Origin: Gnetum montanum
Taxonomy: Eukaryota > Streptophyta > Gnetopsida > Gnetales > Gnetaceae
Length of the DNA: 58,000 nucleotides
Assembly: GCA_015680685.1 (NCBI GenBank)
Contig: MNCI01034627.1
Location: forward strand, 835,193-893,192
Direction of reading: 5' to 3'
The notes beneath the pieces were generated by a model. The model searched no databases. It saw nothing but the letters and a program-made list of their open reading frames with translations, and had not been told where the DNA came from. Shown piece by piece: positions 1-11,643 of this stretch. The position numbers were made by a program, and so were the translations under genes. Each line of letters begins with the position of its first letter. Position 1 is the first letter of the stretch.

Positions 1-1739
1 AGCAAGCATAAGTTTAGAAACAGCATCTAAAATTATGCAAAGCATGCATAAATTTAGAAAAAACATCTAAATTATGCACAAATTTAGAGAAAGCATGATA
101 AACTTAGAAAAAGCCATGAAGCCATAATAAAAAGTTATTTAAATAGAAAAATCTTTTACTCTTCTTTAAAAAGTAGAATTAATCATATCAACCACTTCTA
201 TTTTGGGCAATGTACTACAACCGTGAGTTTTGCCATGATCCACACAACCTTAGCAAAAAAATTCATAAAAAATTTGTTTTAAGTCTAATCAAAGTGATTC
301 TACATTTTTTGGAAAGCTTAAGCCAAAGCCTATGTAGCCATAACTAGAAAATAGCAAAAACCATTTTCATTTTCCTATAAAAATTTCACAAATCTACATG
401 AAATTACAAAAGTCGCACAAATGACCTAACTACACAATGTTAGGAAAATAGCCATAACTTCCTCATCTCAAAGAAAAATTAAACAAGACAACAACCCTCA
501 AGAAGCTTAAACAAAGGGCTATAAACCCATAACCTTTGATTATACAAATATTCAATTGTTTCATAGAGAAAAATTACACAATGTGGCTTTCTTTTTAAGT
601 AGCAAAGCTTCAAAAATCCCAAAGCCTAAATTTTATATAACCATTAAAAAAATTTAAATAGAAAAAACCATTAAAACCCATTTAAAATAACATCAAAATA
701 ATGGGGCAAGATTTTGTTAAAATTTAATTTTAACAAATCCTAAGGCCTAGATCTGATAAAAATGGTCATACCCCAAGATTTTGAGAAAAAAGCGCAAAAC
801 AACAAGCCCTATTTTCAAAATCAAATCTACAAAAGCTAAAATAGTAAAACAACTATAGATCTACATGGGAGTAGCCAAAATATGAGATGGGATTTTATCA
901 AAATTCAATTTTAATCCCTCTACTAAAGTAGATCTAAAAAATAACCTCAACATCTAAAAAGCAAAAACTAAAGAAATCACAAAAAAAAAAGGAAAAAATA
1001 GGTAGAATTGCCTACCTTGGAGTAGTGACAGATGGGACCTAAATGGAGATAGGCCTAGAAACCTTTGATAACTCCCTTGAATGCTCATCCATCCTTTGGA
1101 GTGTGGGGTTCATGCTCTTTCCTCCTCTCTATTTTGGTGCCATGGCAGACACAAGATTGAGAAAGAGGGAAATTAGGAGAAGATGAACCTTCTATGCTAG
1201 CTGCAGGGGAGATGGGAGGCTTCCACACTAAATATTGGTTGTGGCTACAACAAGAATCTCTATCAAAGCTCTCCTCCAATGTGTTATTGCTGAAAGATAC
1301 CAATTATGATCAAAATTTCCAAAAATTGACTTATAAAACCCATCTAAAACCTAAACAAAACCCCAACTGCTAATTCAGTGCACCATAACTATAAGTGCAC
1401 TAAAGAAAAAGGGAGAAAAGTCTAGTTCGTATTGGTTTTAGGGGGAAAACAACTTCACTTTTCAAAATTTTAAATTTTTGAATTGTGGGCCACACCCTGC
1501 ACCTTCCCTTTTGATCAAACTTACATCAATGCTAACATTTTTATTAATTTCGACACTTAAAACATTCTGGCAACCTTACCCCCATGCATCGACACTAGGA
1601 ATTACATGCCTAATGTGAAAACATATTTATCATTTTACAAATCTATTACACTTACAAATATCTTTCTATTTTTAATAACCTAGACTTGCCTTTTTCAACC
1701 TCAAGTTTTCAAATTTAGGCAAAACATGAGCAAGGCTAA
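1..1739. other. AT-rich non-coding stretch, no gene recognised
   Basis: The plus strand is A-rich and stops occur in all frames. The first 130 bases repeat a loose unit containing AAGCATGCATAAATTTAGAAA at roughly 40-bp spacing. A 72-codon minus-strand reading frame at 1085-1303 matches no family I recognise. The compositional style resembles the leader of the LTR element at 10.5-11.6 kb, so this may be retroelement sequence, but I cannot show it. Confidence 0.5.
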
Positions 1740-4700
1740 GCACCATGAGTTTCCACACTAGGTTAGCAGTGCCTAGGATGGAAGAAGGGGGGTAACACTT
1801 ACTCTTGACTCCCAACACTCATCTAGCACAAGGTTGACCCCAAAGTGGACCCCACATGACCTAGAACCCCTCCAAGCATCTCCAACAACCTTGGAACCTC
1901 ACCAAACCTAGTTAAAACTAGTCAAGACTGGTTGAGATCTAGGATTTATTGTGTTCCACACTAGGGAAGGCTTCTTCCACAATAAGCCTCTCATCCTCAT
2001 CATGGATAGATGGGGGAAGAAAAAATGATCTAAATTAATAACTTAACAACCATTTCCTGATGTTTGATGACCCCTAGACCCTACCAAAATCCTCTAGAGC
2101 TTCCAAAAGCTCCAAAATGGGTTTAAAATGGTACAAATCTATCATCCCCATCTCATCCACACTGGAACCATCATTCCTAGCATATAAGAAAGGGGTAGAT
2201 TACATGAGGAACTTAGAAGCCTCCAAACTATCAAATCTTAGCACCCAACATTCACCGTTGATACCAACAACCTCAGAGGTTGACATGCATGGTTGATCAG
2301 CTGCCGAGCTAGCCTAAATCTAACTTCCTTGATTTAGGGAACCTCTTCCACACTAAGCCTTTCACCCTCAACGTGGAAAAAATGGGGTAGCCTAAAAACC
2401 CCCTTAGAGCCCCCAAAATGACCAGATCTTGACCTTAGGCACTAATGGCCAACACTAGCATCCCCATGAGACTTCATGCATAGTGTGATTGACCAAAAAT
2501 GATCAAAAAAGAATTTCCCCAAACTTTCCAAGTTGTGCATGGAAGCCCTAGCTTGGGAAAATGGGAAAAGTCCAAAAAATACCTTATGACCCTTGAAATA
2601 GTCAAATTTCAATGTCAAATGGCAACAAGCAACACTGGTAAACTTGTGAACATGCATGCATGCCCGAAAATGACCAAGAATGACCAAAAAGCTTTCCCCC
2701 AATTTTTCCACACTAAGCATGGAAGTCCTAGCATGGAAAAAGTGGGGGAAGTCCAAAAAATTCCTTATGACACTTGAAATAACAAAATTTTGACATTAGA
2801 TGTTAGCAGTCAATGCTAGCAACCTAGGAAGCCTACATGCATGTCCGAACACAACTAAAAATGAAAAAAAAATATTTCCCCCATTTTTTTATGCTAAGCA
2901 TGGAAGCCCTAGCATGAAAAAATGGGAGTAAGTTTAGAAAATTCCTTATCAACATTGAAACAACAAAATTTTGACATCAACTAGCAACAGTCGACATTGG
3001 CAACCTTAGAAACCTGCATGCATGATTGAAAGTGGTCAAAAATGATCAAAATGCTTTCTGCCCATTTTTCCATGTCGAGCATGGAAGCCCCAACATGGAA
3101 AAAGGGGGGAAAACTCAAAAACCACTCATCAACCTTCAAGATAGCCAAATTTTCATGCCAAGCATTGACCATCATTACCAGCAACCTTAGAAGCCTGCAT
3201 TCATGATTGAAAGTGATCATAGAGCATCAAAAATATTTTCCCCCAATTTTCCATGTTTAGCATGGATGCCCAATCATGGAAAAATGAGGGAAGTCAAAAA
3301 ACCACTTAATAAACCTTTAAAATATCTAGTTTTAACTCCAAACCCTAGTCCTCAACCCTTGTAGTAATGAAAGTTGATATGCATGGTCAATTGAAGTTAA
3401 AACTAGGCTAGATCTGAGTTTTATGGTGTCTCCACACTAGGAATTCCCCCCTCCATGCTGCTTATCATGAAAATTATTGGGAAAACCCATTTGAAATCCA
3501 TAACTACCTTAGAACAACACTAACCAAACTTGTATGTGCTCTAGGACCTTGTTAGCATCATTTGGAGCTTTCAAACTTTAAGAAACAAATGTAAGAAGGC
3601 CAAAAATAAATTCTCCCTTATTTTCCACACTAATATCTCTATCCCTAGTGTGGAAAGAAGTGGGGAAGTTAAGAAAACACTTAGATATACTTAAAATTTC
3701 CAAAAATTAACACCAAACCTTAGTCCTCAACCTTGGTAGCCTCAAAGGTTGACATATAAAGTTGATTGAAATCAAAATTTGCCTATATTTAAGTTTCATG
3801 GTCCTTACATGCTAAGGGTGGTATCCCTAGCATGGAAACTTAAGGAATGGCTTGTTTGAAGCTCCTAAAAACCTCAAAATGACATCAAACAACCTTTCAT
3901 GCACTCTAGAACCCTAACAACAACTATTGAAGCCCTTAAACTTCATAAAACTAATTCTAAATGGTCAAAAATCCATTCCCCCTTATTTTCCACACTACGC
4001 ATTCTATTCCCAACGTGGAAGAAAGGGGAAAATCCAAAAACCCACTTAGGAATACCTACTACTAAATTTTGACATGGATCCATAGCCCTTGACCCTGGTA
4101 ACCCCAAGAGGCAACATGCATGGTTGATTGTGATTCAAATTGGCCTAGATTTAACATTCTTTCTTCTTCCACATTGGAGTAACTTCCCTAGCATGAAGAC
4201 AAAGGGGAAAGTTTCTTTTCCACTTTTGGAGGCAAGATGGCACTAGCATAAGCCAAAGATCTTCGTTGGAGAAGTCCAAGGCCTCATAGCCTCAAAATTT
4301 TGCTTATTTGATCTCATTTCAATCTCAAAAATCATTTCCCCCATTCTTCTACATTGGAGTAACTCCCCCAGTGTGGAAACAAGGGGGAAGACCTTAAGTA
4401 CCCTTAAATAACCTTAAAACATATCCAAAATTAGGTAGAAACTTGCAGTACTGAAGTCTGCAACCCTAGGGGCCTAGAAACTTGGTCAAAGTGCCCCAAA
4501 ATCACTTTGAATTCATCAAATAAGTGTCCCCCTATTCTTCCATTCTAAGGATACTATGCCCAGTGTGGAAGTAGGGGGGAGTCATTTCAACACCTATTAA
4601 CACTCAAAATGACCTTAAATTACCTTAGACCAAAGTCGAGAGATGCACAAGTTCCAGATCTAGAATCTAGGTACTTTTTGACCATGTTTGACCTAATTTT

Positions 4701-4965
4701 TTATTGGATTTTTGTTCCCCATGTTAAACCACCTCTCTTCTATGTTGGCCAATGTGGAAACAAGGGGGGAAGGCTTCAGAACCTACTTTTTGACCTTTAT
4801 AGACCTCCGGAGAGTCTAATTTTGATGGATCTAACCCTACACTACCTTGGGAAAGTCTCAAGACCTTAATTTTGGACCTTTGAACATCCTAAAACATATT
4901 TTCCTTAGTCTCCATACTAAGGGGCCCTATTTCCACATTGAGCCCAATATGGAAGCCTCAAAACA
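1740..4965. repeat. Diverged tandem array, unit about 180 bp
   Basis: A block of the form TTCCACACTA...CCTAGCATGGAA followed by a run of G recurs about every 180 bases. The GGAAGCCCTA-like core falls at 2541, 2722, 2902, 3081 and 3262. Related blocks continue near 3435, 3630, 3810, 3990, 4170, 4350, 4545, 4720 and 4910, and less regularly at 1750, 1950, 2155 and 2345. That makes about 17 units. Between cores the units share phrases such as ACCTTATGACCCTTGAAATA and AACCTGCATGCATG. Copies differ by many substitutions, so the array is old. It lies directly upstream of a gypsy pol in the place where a gag would be expected. Short reading frames inside it (2442-2756, 2499-2777, 2981-3220) follow the repeat period and are not genes. 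Confidence 0.85.
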
Positions 4966-5646
4966 TTGGATTTTTTTGTCTAAACAACCTAAAAACAACC
5001 CTGATTAATGCCTTAACTCATCTAATAGCCTTGTAACCTTGAAACATGACCCACTAAGGCCTAAAAATAGCAAGATCTAACAATTTTTAACCTATATTAG
5101 ATAAATCTTATGATATATAGCCTATTTTGCTTGATTTTTTTGACTTATTATGTAATGTTTTGGCTTGTTTTTAGACTTATGTTGCCTTATGGACATGGTT
5201 GACCTTCTATTACCTCTATAGAGCCTTACATATTGATTTTTTTCCTTATTATAGCTCTAGTTATCTTTGTTTAGCCGTTAAATGGTATTAAATAGTGGGG
5301 TTTGACCTTCCCTAACCATCATTNTTTAAATGGTATTAAATAGTGGGGTTTGACCTTCCCTAACCATCATTTGATACCATATGACCATGGTCCATTAAGG
5401 CCTTAAATTGGCAAAATTGTGACCTTTATTCATCATTTGTAGCCTTACTCCTTATATTTCCCCTTGTTTGACCTTTATGTGACCTTTGTTCACCTCTATT
5501 GAAATTTTTTGAATTGACCTTATCTCATTGATGACCTCAAATGGCCTTAATTGCATTAGATTTGCATATGTTTTATGGCATTTTAACATTATTTATTCAC
5601 CTTTACCCATGTGCCACTTAATATGCTTTTGGTTGATATGTAAGAT
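4966..5646. other. Non-coding spacer before gypsy pol
   Basis: T-rich sequence with frequent GACCTT and GGCCTTA words and no open frame of note. It contains the N-flanked duplication described separately. No gag or protease motif was found here. Confidence 0.5.
5278..5371. repeat. Exact 46-bp duplication around a single N (assembly join)
   Basis: Bases 5278-5323 and 5326-5371 are the same 46-bp sequence, and the only ambiguous base in the window (N, 5324) lies between them. Identical copies in a region where real repeats are strongly diverged point to two contig ends that overlap and were joined without merging. Confidence 0.8.
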
Positions 5647-8600
5647 CAAAGTATGAGTACCTAGGAGCAAATCAAATTGCCTTTGTGTCTACATGAACCT
5701 CACAGTGATATTAAACAATGTATTGACCCTGATTGCCTAGATCTTGAGCCTAAGAGTCTTGTAGACCCAATAGCCTCAATAGAGAAACCTCTAAAATGGC
5801 CTAAAAACCCAATCAAAACCCTTGACTTAGAAGTAGGAGACATAATAGAAGACCCTCTAGTTAAGATTCCTATCATAACGCATAGTGGCAAGGAGAAATC
5901 CCTTAAGCTAAGTTCCTCACTAAAGCCTCAATATGCCCAAGACATCACCAAAGTCTTACAAAGAAACATTAAGGTATTTTCCTGGTCATATGAAGGCATG
6001 CTAGGCCTAGACCCATGTTTAATCTAGCACAACATCATATTGGACCCCAGCATTAGACTAGTTAAGAAAAAAGTGCAAAATATTAGACCTGATTTGGCCT
6101 TGGAAGTTCGTGATGAAATCTCAAAGCTCTACTAAGAAAGTTTCATTAGGGCTATTGATTATGCAAAATGGGTATCAAACATAGTGGTAGTCCTTAATAA
6201 AAATTGGAGTATTCATATTTGCATTAATTTTCAATATCTAAATAAAGTAGTCATAAAGGATGACTTCCCTTTGCTTAGTATTGATCAACTTATCAATACT
6301 ACAACCGAAAATGCCTTATTGTCCTTTATGGATGGATTCTTGAGATATAATCAAATTAGGATCAACCCAAAGCACCAACTTAGCACAACCTTTATGATCC
6401 CATGGAGTACTTTTTATTATACCATGATGTCATTTGGCCTTAAGAATGCCAAAGTAACATACCAAAGAGCCATAACCTATATCTTCAGTGAGTACATGTT
6501 AGGTTTACTAAATGATTATGTAGATGACATAGTTGTGAAGTCTAAGATAGCCAATGACCATGCCAATTACCTAGATCTTAAGGTTAAATGAAGCCTCAAA
6601 TACAAGCTTAGGCTTAATCCTAAGAAATGTGTCTTCAGTGTTCAAGTTGGTAAGATCCTTATCTTTGTAGTCTCTGAAGCAAGGATACATGTAAATCCTA
6701 ACAAGGTTAAGGCCATATCTAAGTTAGCAACACCTACCAACCTTAAAGTGCTTCGAGGATTACAAGGTAGATTATAGTTTATTCATGGGTTTATCACTAG
6801 GCATATGGATAAGTTACAACCCATGCAACACTTGCTTATGGAAGGAGTTTACTATGAGTGGACAGCTTAATGCCAAGAGGCCTTTGAAAAACTTAAGCAA
6901 GAGTCGACACAACTATCGATAGTCTATTCTCCATAAGAGGGTACACCATTTTACATTTATCTCACCATCTCTAATACATCCATTACCTTTCTACTTTGTC
7001 AGAAATGTGATGACAAAGAAAAAATGCCTCTATACTACTACCTTAATCATGCATTCGTTGCCCACGAGACCTAATACACTAAAGTGGAAAAGTATTATCT
7101 AGAACTAGTCTTCTATTTGAAGAAATAGAGACAATACCTCTTCAGAAGCCAAGTAAACATCATTTGCAATGACAACATACTCAGAGCCATAACAACCAAT
7201 ATTTATGAAATTAACTGTATAGCCAAATGGAAAGCCATAACCATAGAATTTGACCTTCATTACATCTCTCAATCCTTGACAAAAGGTCAAGCTATAGTCA
7301 TACAACTCACAGTTTCACCTATTGATGAATAAGAAACCATAAACCCTAAGTTCCCTAATGAATACATTAACATAGTTAGTTGAGTGCCTGAGGATTATGA
7401 GGTAGTCATGAACTTCAACAAAGCTTTAACCACCCATGGGGCTAGTGCTGCTACCATCATAACATTCTCGTCTAGTGAAATCCAACCTTTTGCCTATCGT
7501 TTTGGGTTTTCATGTACCAACCACATAGTAGAATATGAGGGTTTGATTAGAGGGATAATGGTAGCTTGTGACCTAGGAATTAGACACTTAGCCATCAAAG
7601 GCAATTCACAACTCGTGGTTAACCAAGTAACCAAAGTCTATGCATGCAATGTTAAGCACTTACAATCCTACTGTGACCTAGAGAAGTAACTGTTACCACA
7701 ATTTGTAGACATTGATATCCAACACATAGCCAAAAATGAAAACACCATAGCTGATGCAATTGCAACATTAGCCCTTAGTGTGATGCCAGATGTGTTTAGC
7801 AACTTATCCACCTTAATCATGTACTGTGCTACTCCCATCACACAAAGCATTGAGGATACCTTTATGGTTGTTATTGATACTACCATACTAAGGAGTGGTA
7901 TGATGATATCAAATTTTACATCATGCATGGTGAATCCTCACAAGGCCTGACTACTTCTCAGAAGGATGTCATATGCAATCGATCAAAGCAATATGTCATC
8001 ATAGGTAATAACACATTATGTCAACAATCGTATGATGGCATACTCCTAAAGTGCTTGGGTAAAATAGAAGCCAAAATAGTCATAGAGGAGGTTCATTAGG
8101 GTGTTTGTGGAGGACATATAGGACCTAGAGCCATGGTTAGATTAGATGGTTGGGTTACTATTGGCCTCATATGGAAAATGACTACCTACAAAAGGTTAAG
8201 TGATGTGACATATGCCAATGATATAGCAACTTGATACATGTATCACCAACTAAGTTACATACAACCTTGATAACATGGTCATTTCAACAATGGGAATTGG
8301 ATATCATTGGAACTATAACGCTTAAGTCTACTATAAGGCATAGCTTGATCATTACCCTAACTAAATACTTTACCAAGTGGGTTGAGGCTATTCCCCTAAG
8401 GAAGACCATGTCTGAACAAGTTTGCAAGTTTATCCTAGACAACATTGTAACTCATTTTGGCATACCCATGACCATAGTTATGAACAATGGACCTCAATTC
8501 AACAACCAAGAACCCAAGGATTTTTGTCACAACCTAGGCTTTTAACATTCTTTCTCATCACCTTACTACCTTAAAGCCAATGAACAAGCAGAAGCAAGCA

Positions 8601-9130
8601 ACAAGGTCATCAACTTACTCAAGAAGATGCTCAACAACAGTAAGCAAAAATGGCATGAGTGGCTTGTCCATGCACTATGGGCATATAGAACAAACTATCG
8701 CACAGCAACCAGCATGACCCCTTATAGCCTTGTTTATGGTTCTGAAGCTATTTTACCTCTTGAATTGCAAGTGCCATCACTTTGAATAACCTTGACCAAC
8801 TTCATAAACAATGAGCAGAGTAAGGAGTTGTGGATAGTAGCACTAAATTTGGCGAAGAAGTGGCATATGTAAGTGCTTGCTCACATTAAGCATTATCAAG
8901 AGAGGCAGAACCGACAACATCACCATAACCTGATCATGTGCAAGATCAAGGAGGAGGACCTAGTCCTCAAGGTTGTCCATGAGCATGTGAACAAATTCTC
9001 ATCCAACTGGGAAGGGTCCTTACTTATCACTAGAGCCTATGGGAATGGAGCATTTAGAATAGCCATCATGGATGGGAATGAGTTTGCCAATATGATTAAG
9101 CATTCCTATCTAAATCCATACTACATGTAG
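5647..9130 (+). pseudogene. Ty3/gypsy (Tat-type) pol relic: RT, RNase H, second RNase H, integrase
   Basis: A chain of short reading frames, broken by many stops, reads as a gypsy polyprotein. Around 5677-6027 is the region before RT. RT follows at about 6184-6591, with the catalytic YVDD at 6517-6528. Its own RNase H part runs to about 7300. At 7384-7689 there is a second RNase H-like domain (TNHIVEYEGLIRGI, then KGNSQLVVNQV), which is the hallmark of the Tat/Ogre/Retand lineage. Integrase core lies at 8231-8760: the first Asp sits in ELDIIG, the usual DNG is NNG here (second catalytic Asp lost), and the Glu region reads NEQAEASNK. A C-terminal piece at 8873-9130 contains SNWEGSLLI and ends SYLNPYYM. 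No gag or protease is recognisable upstream. The element cannot make an active polyprotein. Confidence 0.9.
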
Positions 9131-9365
9131 CTGACAACTCATCAACAAGCGAGCCTATTTTTAGTGGTTCGCTATGACCTTAAATTGGCAACATAGCCTG
9201 CCAAGGCCTTAAAGTGGTACCATGGCTCACAACCTTAAACTAGCAACATTAGTGACTTGGATAGCCTAATTCTCATGTGGCCTATATGCATTACAGTGTT
9301 ATAATATGCAGTGGTGTTTTTTATTCTTTGTTAGTGCCTCTTGGCTCAATCCTGTAGGAACCTGC
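9131..9365. other. Non-coding spacer between pol and 3' LTR
   Basis: No reading frame. Three loose copies of a phrase with ACCTTAAA(T/C)TGGCAACAT occur at about 9178-9250. Confidence 0.45.
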
Positions 9366-9378
9366 AAAGAGGGGCCAT
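9366..9378 (+). promoter_or_regulatory. Polypurine tract of the gypsy element
   Basis: AAAGAGGGGCCA lies directly before the TG that opens the LTR-like sequence at 9379. This is the expected place for the plus-strand primer, and its strand agrees with the pol relic. Confidence 0.7.
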
Positions 9379-10247
9379 TGAAACACCAAAAACTTTTACA
9401 TGTTATAGCCAATCTTCATCATGTATCTTTCACCCCATGAAACTTGAGGAAAAATTTCATTGTAAATGTGAAAATTGTAATACACAATGGGTAATTTCAC
9501 ATACTTTATACTTTTAGGGTTGAAAAATGCCTCATAAGTGGTCAAGACCTTATTCTCCAAGTGAAAAATGTCACATAGTATCTATATCTGGGCTTGGGGG
9601 GTCAAAAATGATTTTTGGAATGCCAAAAAGGGCAATTTGATGGGTTTTAGTGGGGTATGCATTTTAATACGCTAGAAACACCTACATGTGGGTAGATCTC
9701 ACCTACCCCCATCATGGAATGGTGGGGGGTTTGAAACCTTTCCCCCTTCAATGTGGAGACCAAAGACATAGCTTGGAAACTTTTTTCCCAATATGAAAGT
9801 TTTCCCCCAACACTAGAAACTTTTCCCCTAGCCTAGAAAATTTCTCCCTAGCTTGGAAACTTTCCCTTGCACCAAAGCCTGGAAAGTTTCCCAAGGCCCC
9901 CACGTGCCCCATGCACACCCCCCCCTCGGGCAACAAGCATGAAGAATTTAATACCCTAACATGGAAGCCACAAAAAGAAAAATTCATCATGTTATGCACT
10001 TCAACATTGACCAACCACTTCAACAAGCATGGTGGAGAGCTAAGCATGGAAGATTCATCTCCAGTGTGGAAGGGGTGTCTCAATTACTATTTTTAGTAAA
10101 TGAAATGGCCATGGGGGGAAGCAATTACTATGTTTTGTGACCTCCCAAATTTGGGTGTCCATTTCAACTAAATTTGGCAAGCAATTTGTAGCAAAATTAC
10201 ATCAAATTTGCAACCATTACATAGCCAATTTGTAGCCCCATTCATGG
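9379..10247 (+). repeat. 3' LTR (partial) of the gypsy element
   Basis: The sequence starts TGAAACACC just after the polypurine tract. It is homologous, in reverse orientation, to 12400-13162, and shares landmarks such as ATGTTATAGCCAATCTTCA, AAATGCCTCATAAGTGGTCA and GGCATTCC. A minisatellite of about 25 bp (GCCTAGAAACTTTCCCC-like) occupies about 9740-9890. Homology stops at 10247, where the other copy has its TATA box, so this LTR seems to lack its R-U5 part. The short reading frames at 9748-10083 and 9911-10096 are by-products of the minisatellite. Confidence 0.75.
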
Positions 10248-10572
10248 AATTAGCATGCTTGCCTATATTTTAGCACAAATGAAGTTATAACTATCTTCAT
10301 TTATGGTTGCAAAATCAAGACTCTTCCCTTTGACCCTCAAAGATCACCTACACTTAATGATGGCATGGTCTTTGGGATCATACACCCTCATGGCTTATTG
10401 GACAGGGAAGGACAACTTGGTGGACTGTTGGAAAGACATGGCTATAGTGCTAAGAATGGCCTAAAAATAGGCTACAAATGGTAAAATATGAGTAAATTCA
10501 TTTAAATGAAATTCAAAAAATTCTTAGAGGAAATAAAAAAGGCAAAAATGATTTACTTACTATAATTAGTAA
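10248..10572. other. Junction segment between two inverted LTR pieces
   Basis: About 325 bp matching neither LTR arm nor the leader repeat. No gene seen. Confidence 0.4.
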
Positions 10573-11560
10573 GTGGAGGATAAGGGGGGTTTACCCCTTT
10601 ACCAGAAATGGAATGTTGGAAATGCTAGTTTCAAACTTCACCCAAGTTGGCTTCCCAACTGCCTCTACACTAGGCATGGCAAGGGGGGAAAGAAAGGGGG
10701 CGAGATCATGGAAATCTCACACCTTCTTATTTCAACATTGAAGAGAGGGGGGAAAGTTTGAAGACCAAAATGGAAACTTGGTAGTTTCCAAAGATGGTTT
10801 TGGCAAGCTACCAACTTTTACCACAAAGGAAGGAAAAGTAGGCTTGGCTGGTATAGAAACCAATGCTAGTTTAGTGGCAAAAAAATTAAATAGTTGTTAA
10901 TGTTTCCACACTGTCTTTGCTCTAAAAATTCACAGAAGATGTTGTGAAATTTCAACACCCAAACCACCTATAGCTTCCACACTAAGGTTTTTACTACAAG
11001 GGGGTAAAGGCAATGTTGGATTCCTTGGGAGTTTTGGCCTCAAAAACTAGAAATTGGCTTTCAACCTACAATAAAAGAAAATCTGGTCATTAAATTGCTT
11101 ACAAATATCACCAACACTGGCCTTCCAACTACTTCCACACTAGGTATGACAAAGGGGAAAAAAAGGGGGGTTTAGATGATGGAAATCTCACACCTTGTAC
11201 CCCAACGTTGATTGGGGGGAAAAGCTAAAAACTAAAGTGAAAAGTTGGTGTTTTTCCACTAAAATTGGTTTTAGCCAGCTACCAATTTTCTTAGCTTGGA
11301 AAATTGGGAGGGAAAACCAACTTATGAAAGACTTGAACCACCCACTTTAGAAACTAGAGAATAAATTTTTGGTAGTAAAAAGAAAAAAGATTAGGAGGAG
11401 GAGATATCAATCCTAGCTTTGGGCTGTAAAAATCATAGCAAGTGTTGTGAAAAGCCAAAACCCAACTACCTGCAACTTCACACTATAATTTTGGTCCCCA
11501 GGGAGGGGGTGAAGATCAGCACTAATTCTTCAAAGGTTTTAGCTACAAAAATTAAGAAAA
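10573..11560 (-). repeat. Two-unit tandem repeat (about 0.5 kb) in a retroelement leader
   Basis: Unit 1 (about 10573-11080) and unit 2 (about 11081-11560) share, in order, CTTCCAACTGCCTCTACACTAGGCATG-like, GGAAATCTCACACCTT, GGTTTTGGCAAGCTACCAA-like and CACTAAGGTTTTTACTACAAGGG-like segments at offsets of 480-510 bp. The motif TCCACACTAGG also marks the 180-bp array at 1.7-5.0 kb. The block sits just inside the primer site of the inverted LTR, so it is most simply part of that element's leader. Confidence 0.65.
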
Positions 11561-11613
11561 AGCTTACAAAATAATAACAAAAAGAATAGATCTAGCTACA
11601 AAATTTAGGCAAA

Positions 11614-11632
11614 GGCCCTTCTTCTAGCGCCA
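11614..11632 (-). promoter_or_regulatory. Candidate primer binding site
   Basis: The minus strand reads TGGCGCTAGAAGAAGGGCC from 11632 down to 11614. TGGCGC is a common opening of gypsy primer sites. It lies about 11 bases beyond the probable LTR end. I do not name the tRNA. Confidence 0.5.
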
Positions 11633-11643
11633 AGAAAAACTAT

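Noticed and set aside
1740-4965. CRISPR-like spaced repeats
   Set aside because: Repeats are diverged, the unit is about 180 bp, and the context is a plant nuclear genome.
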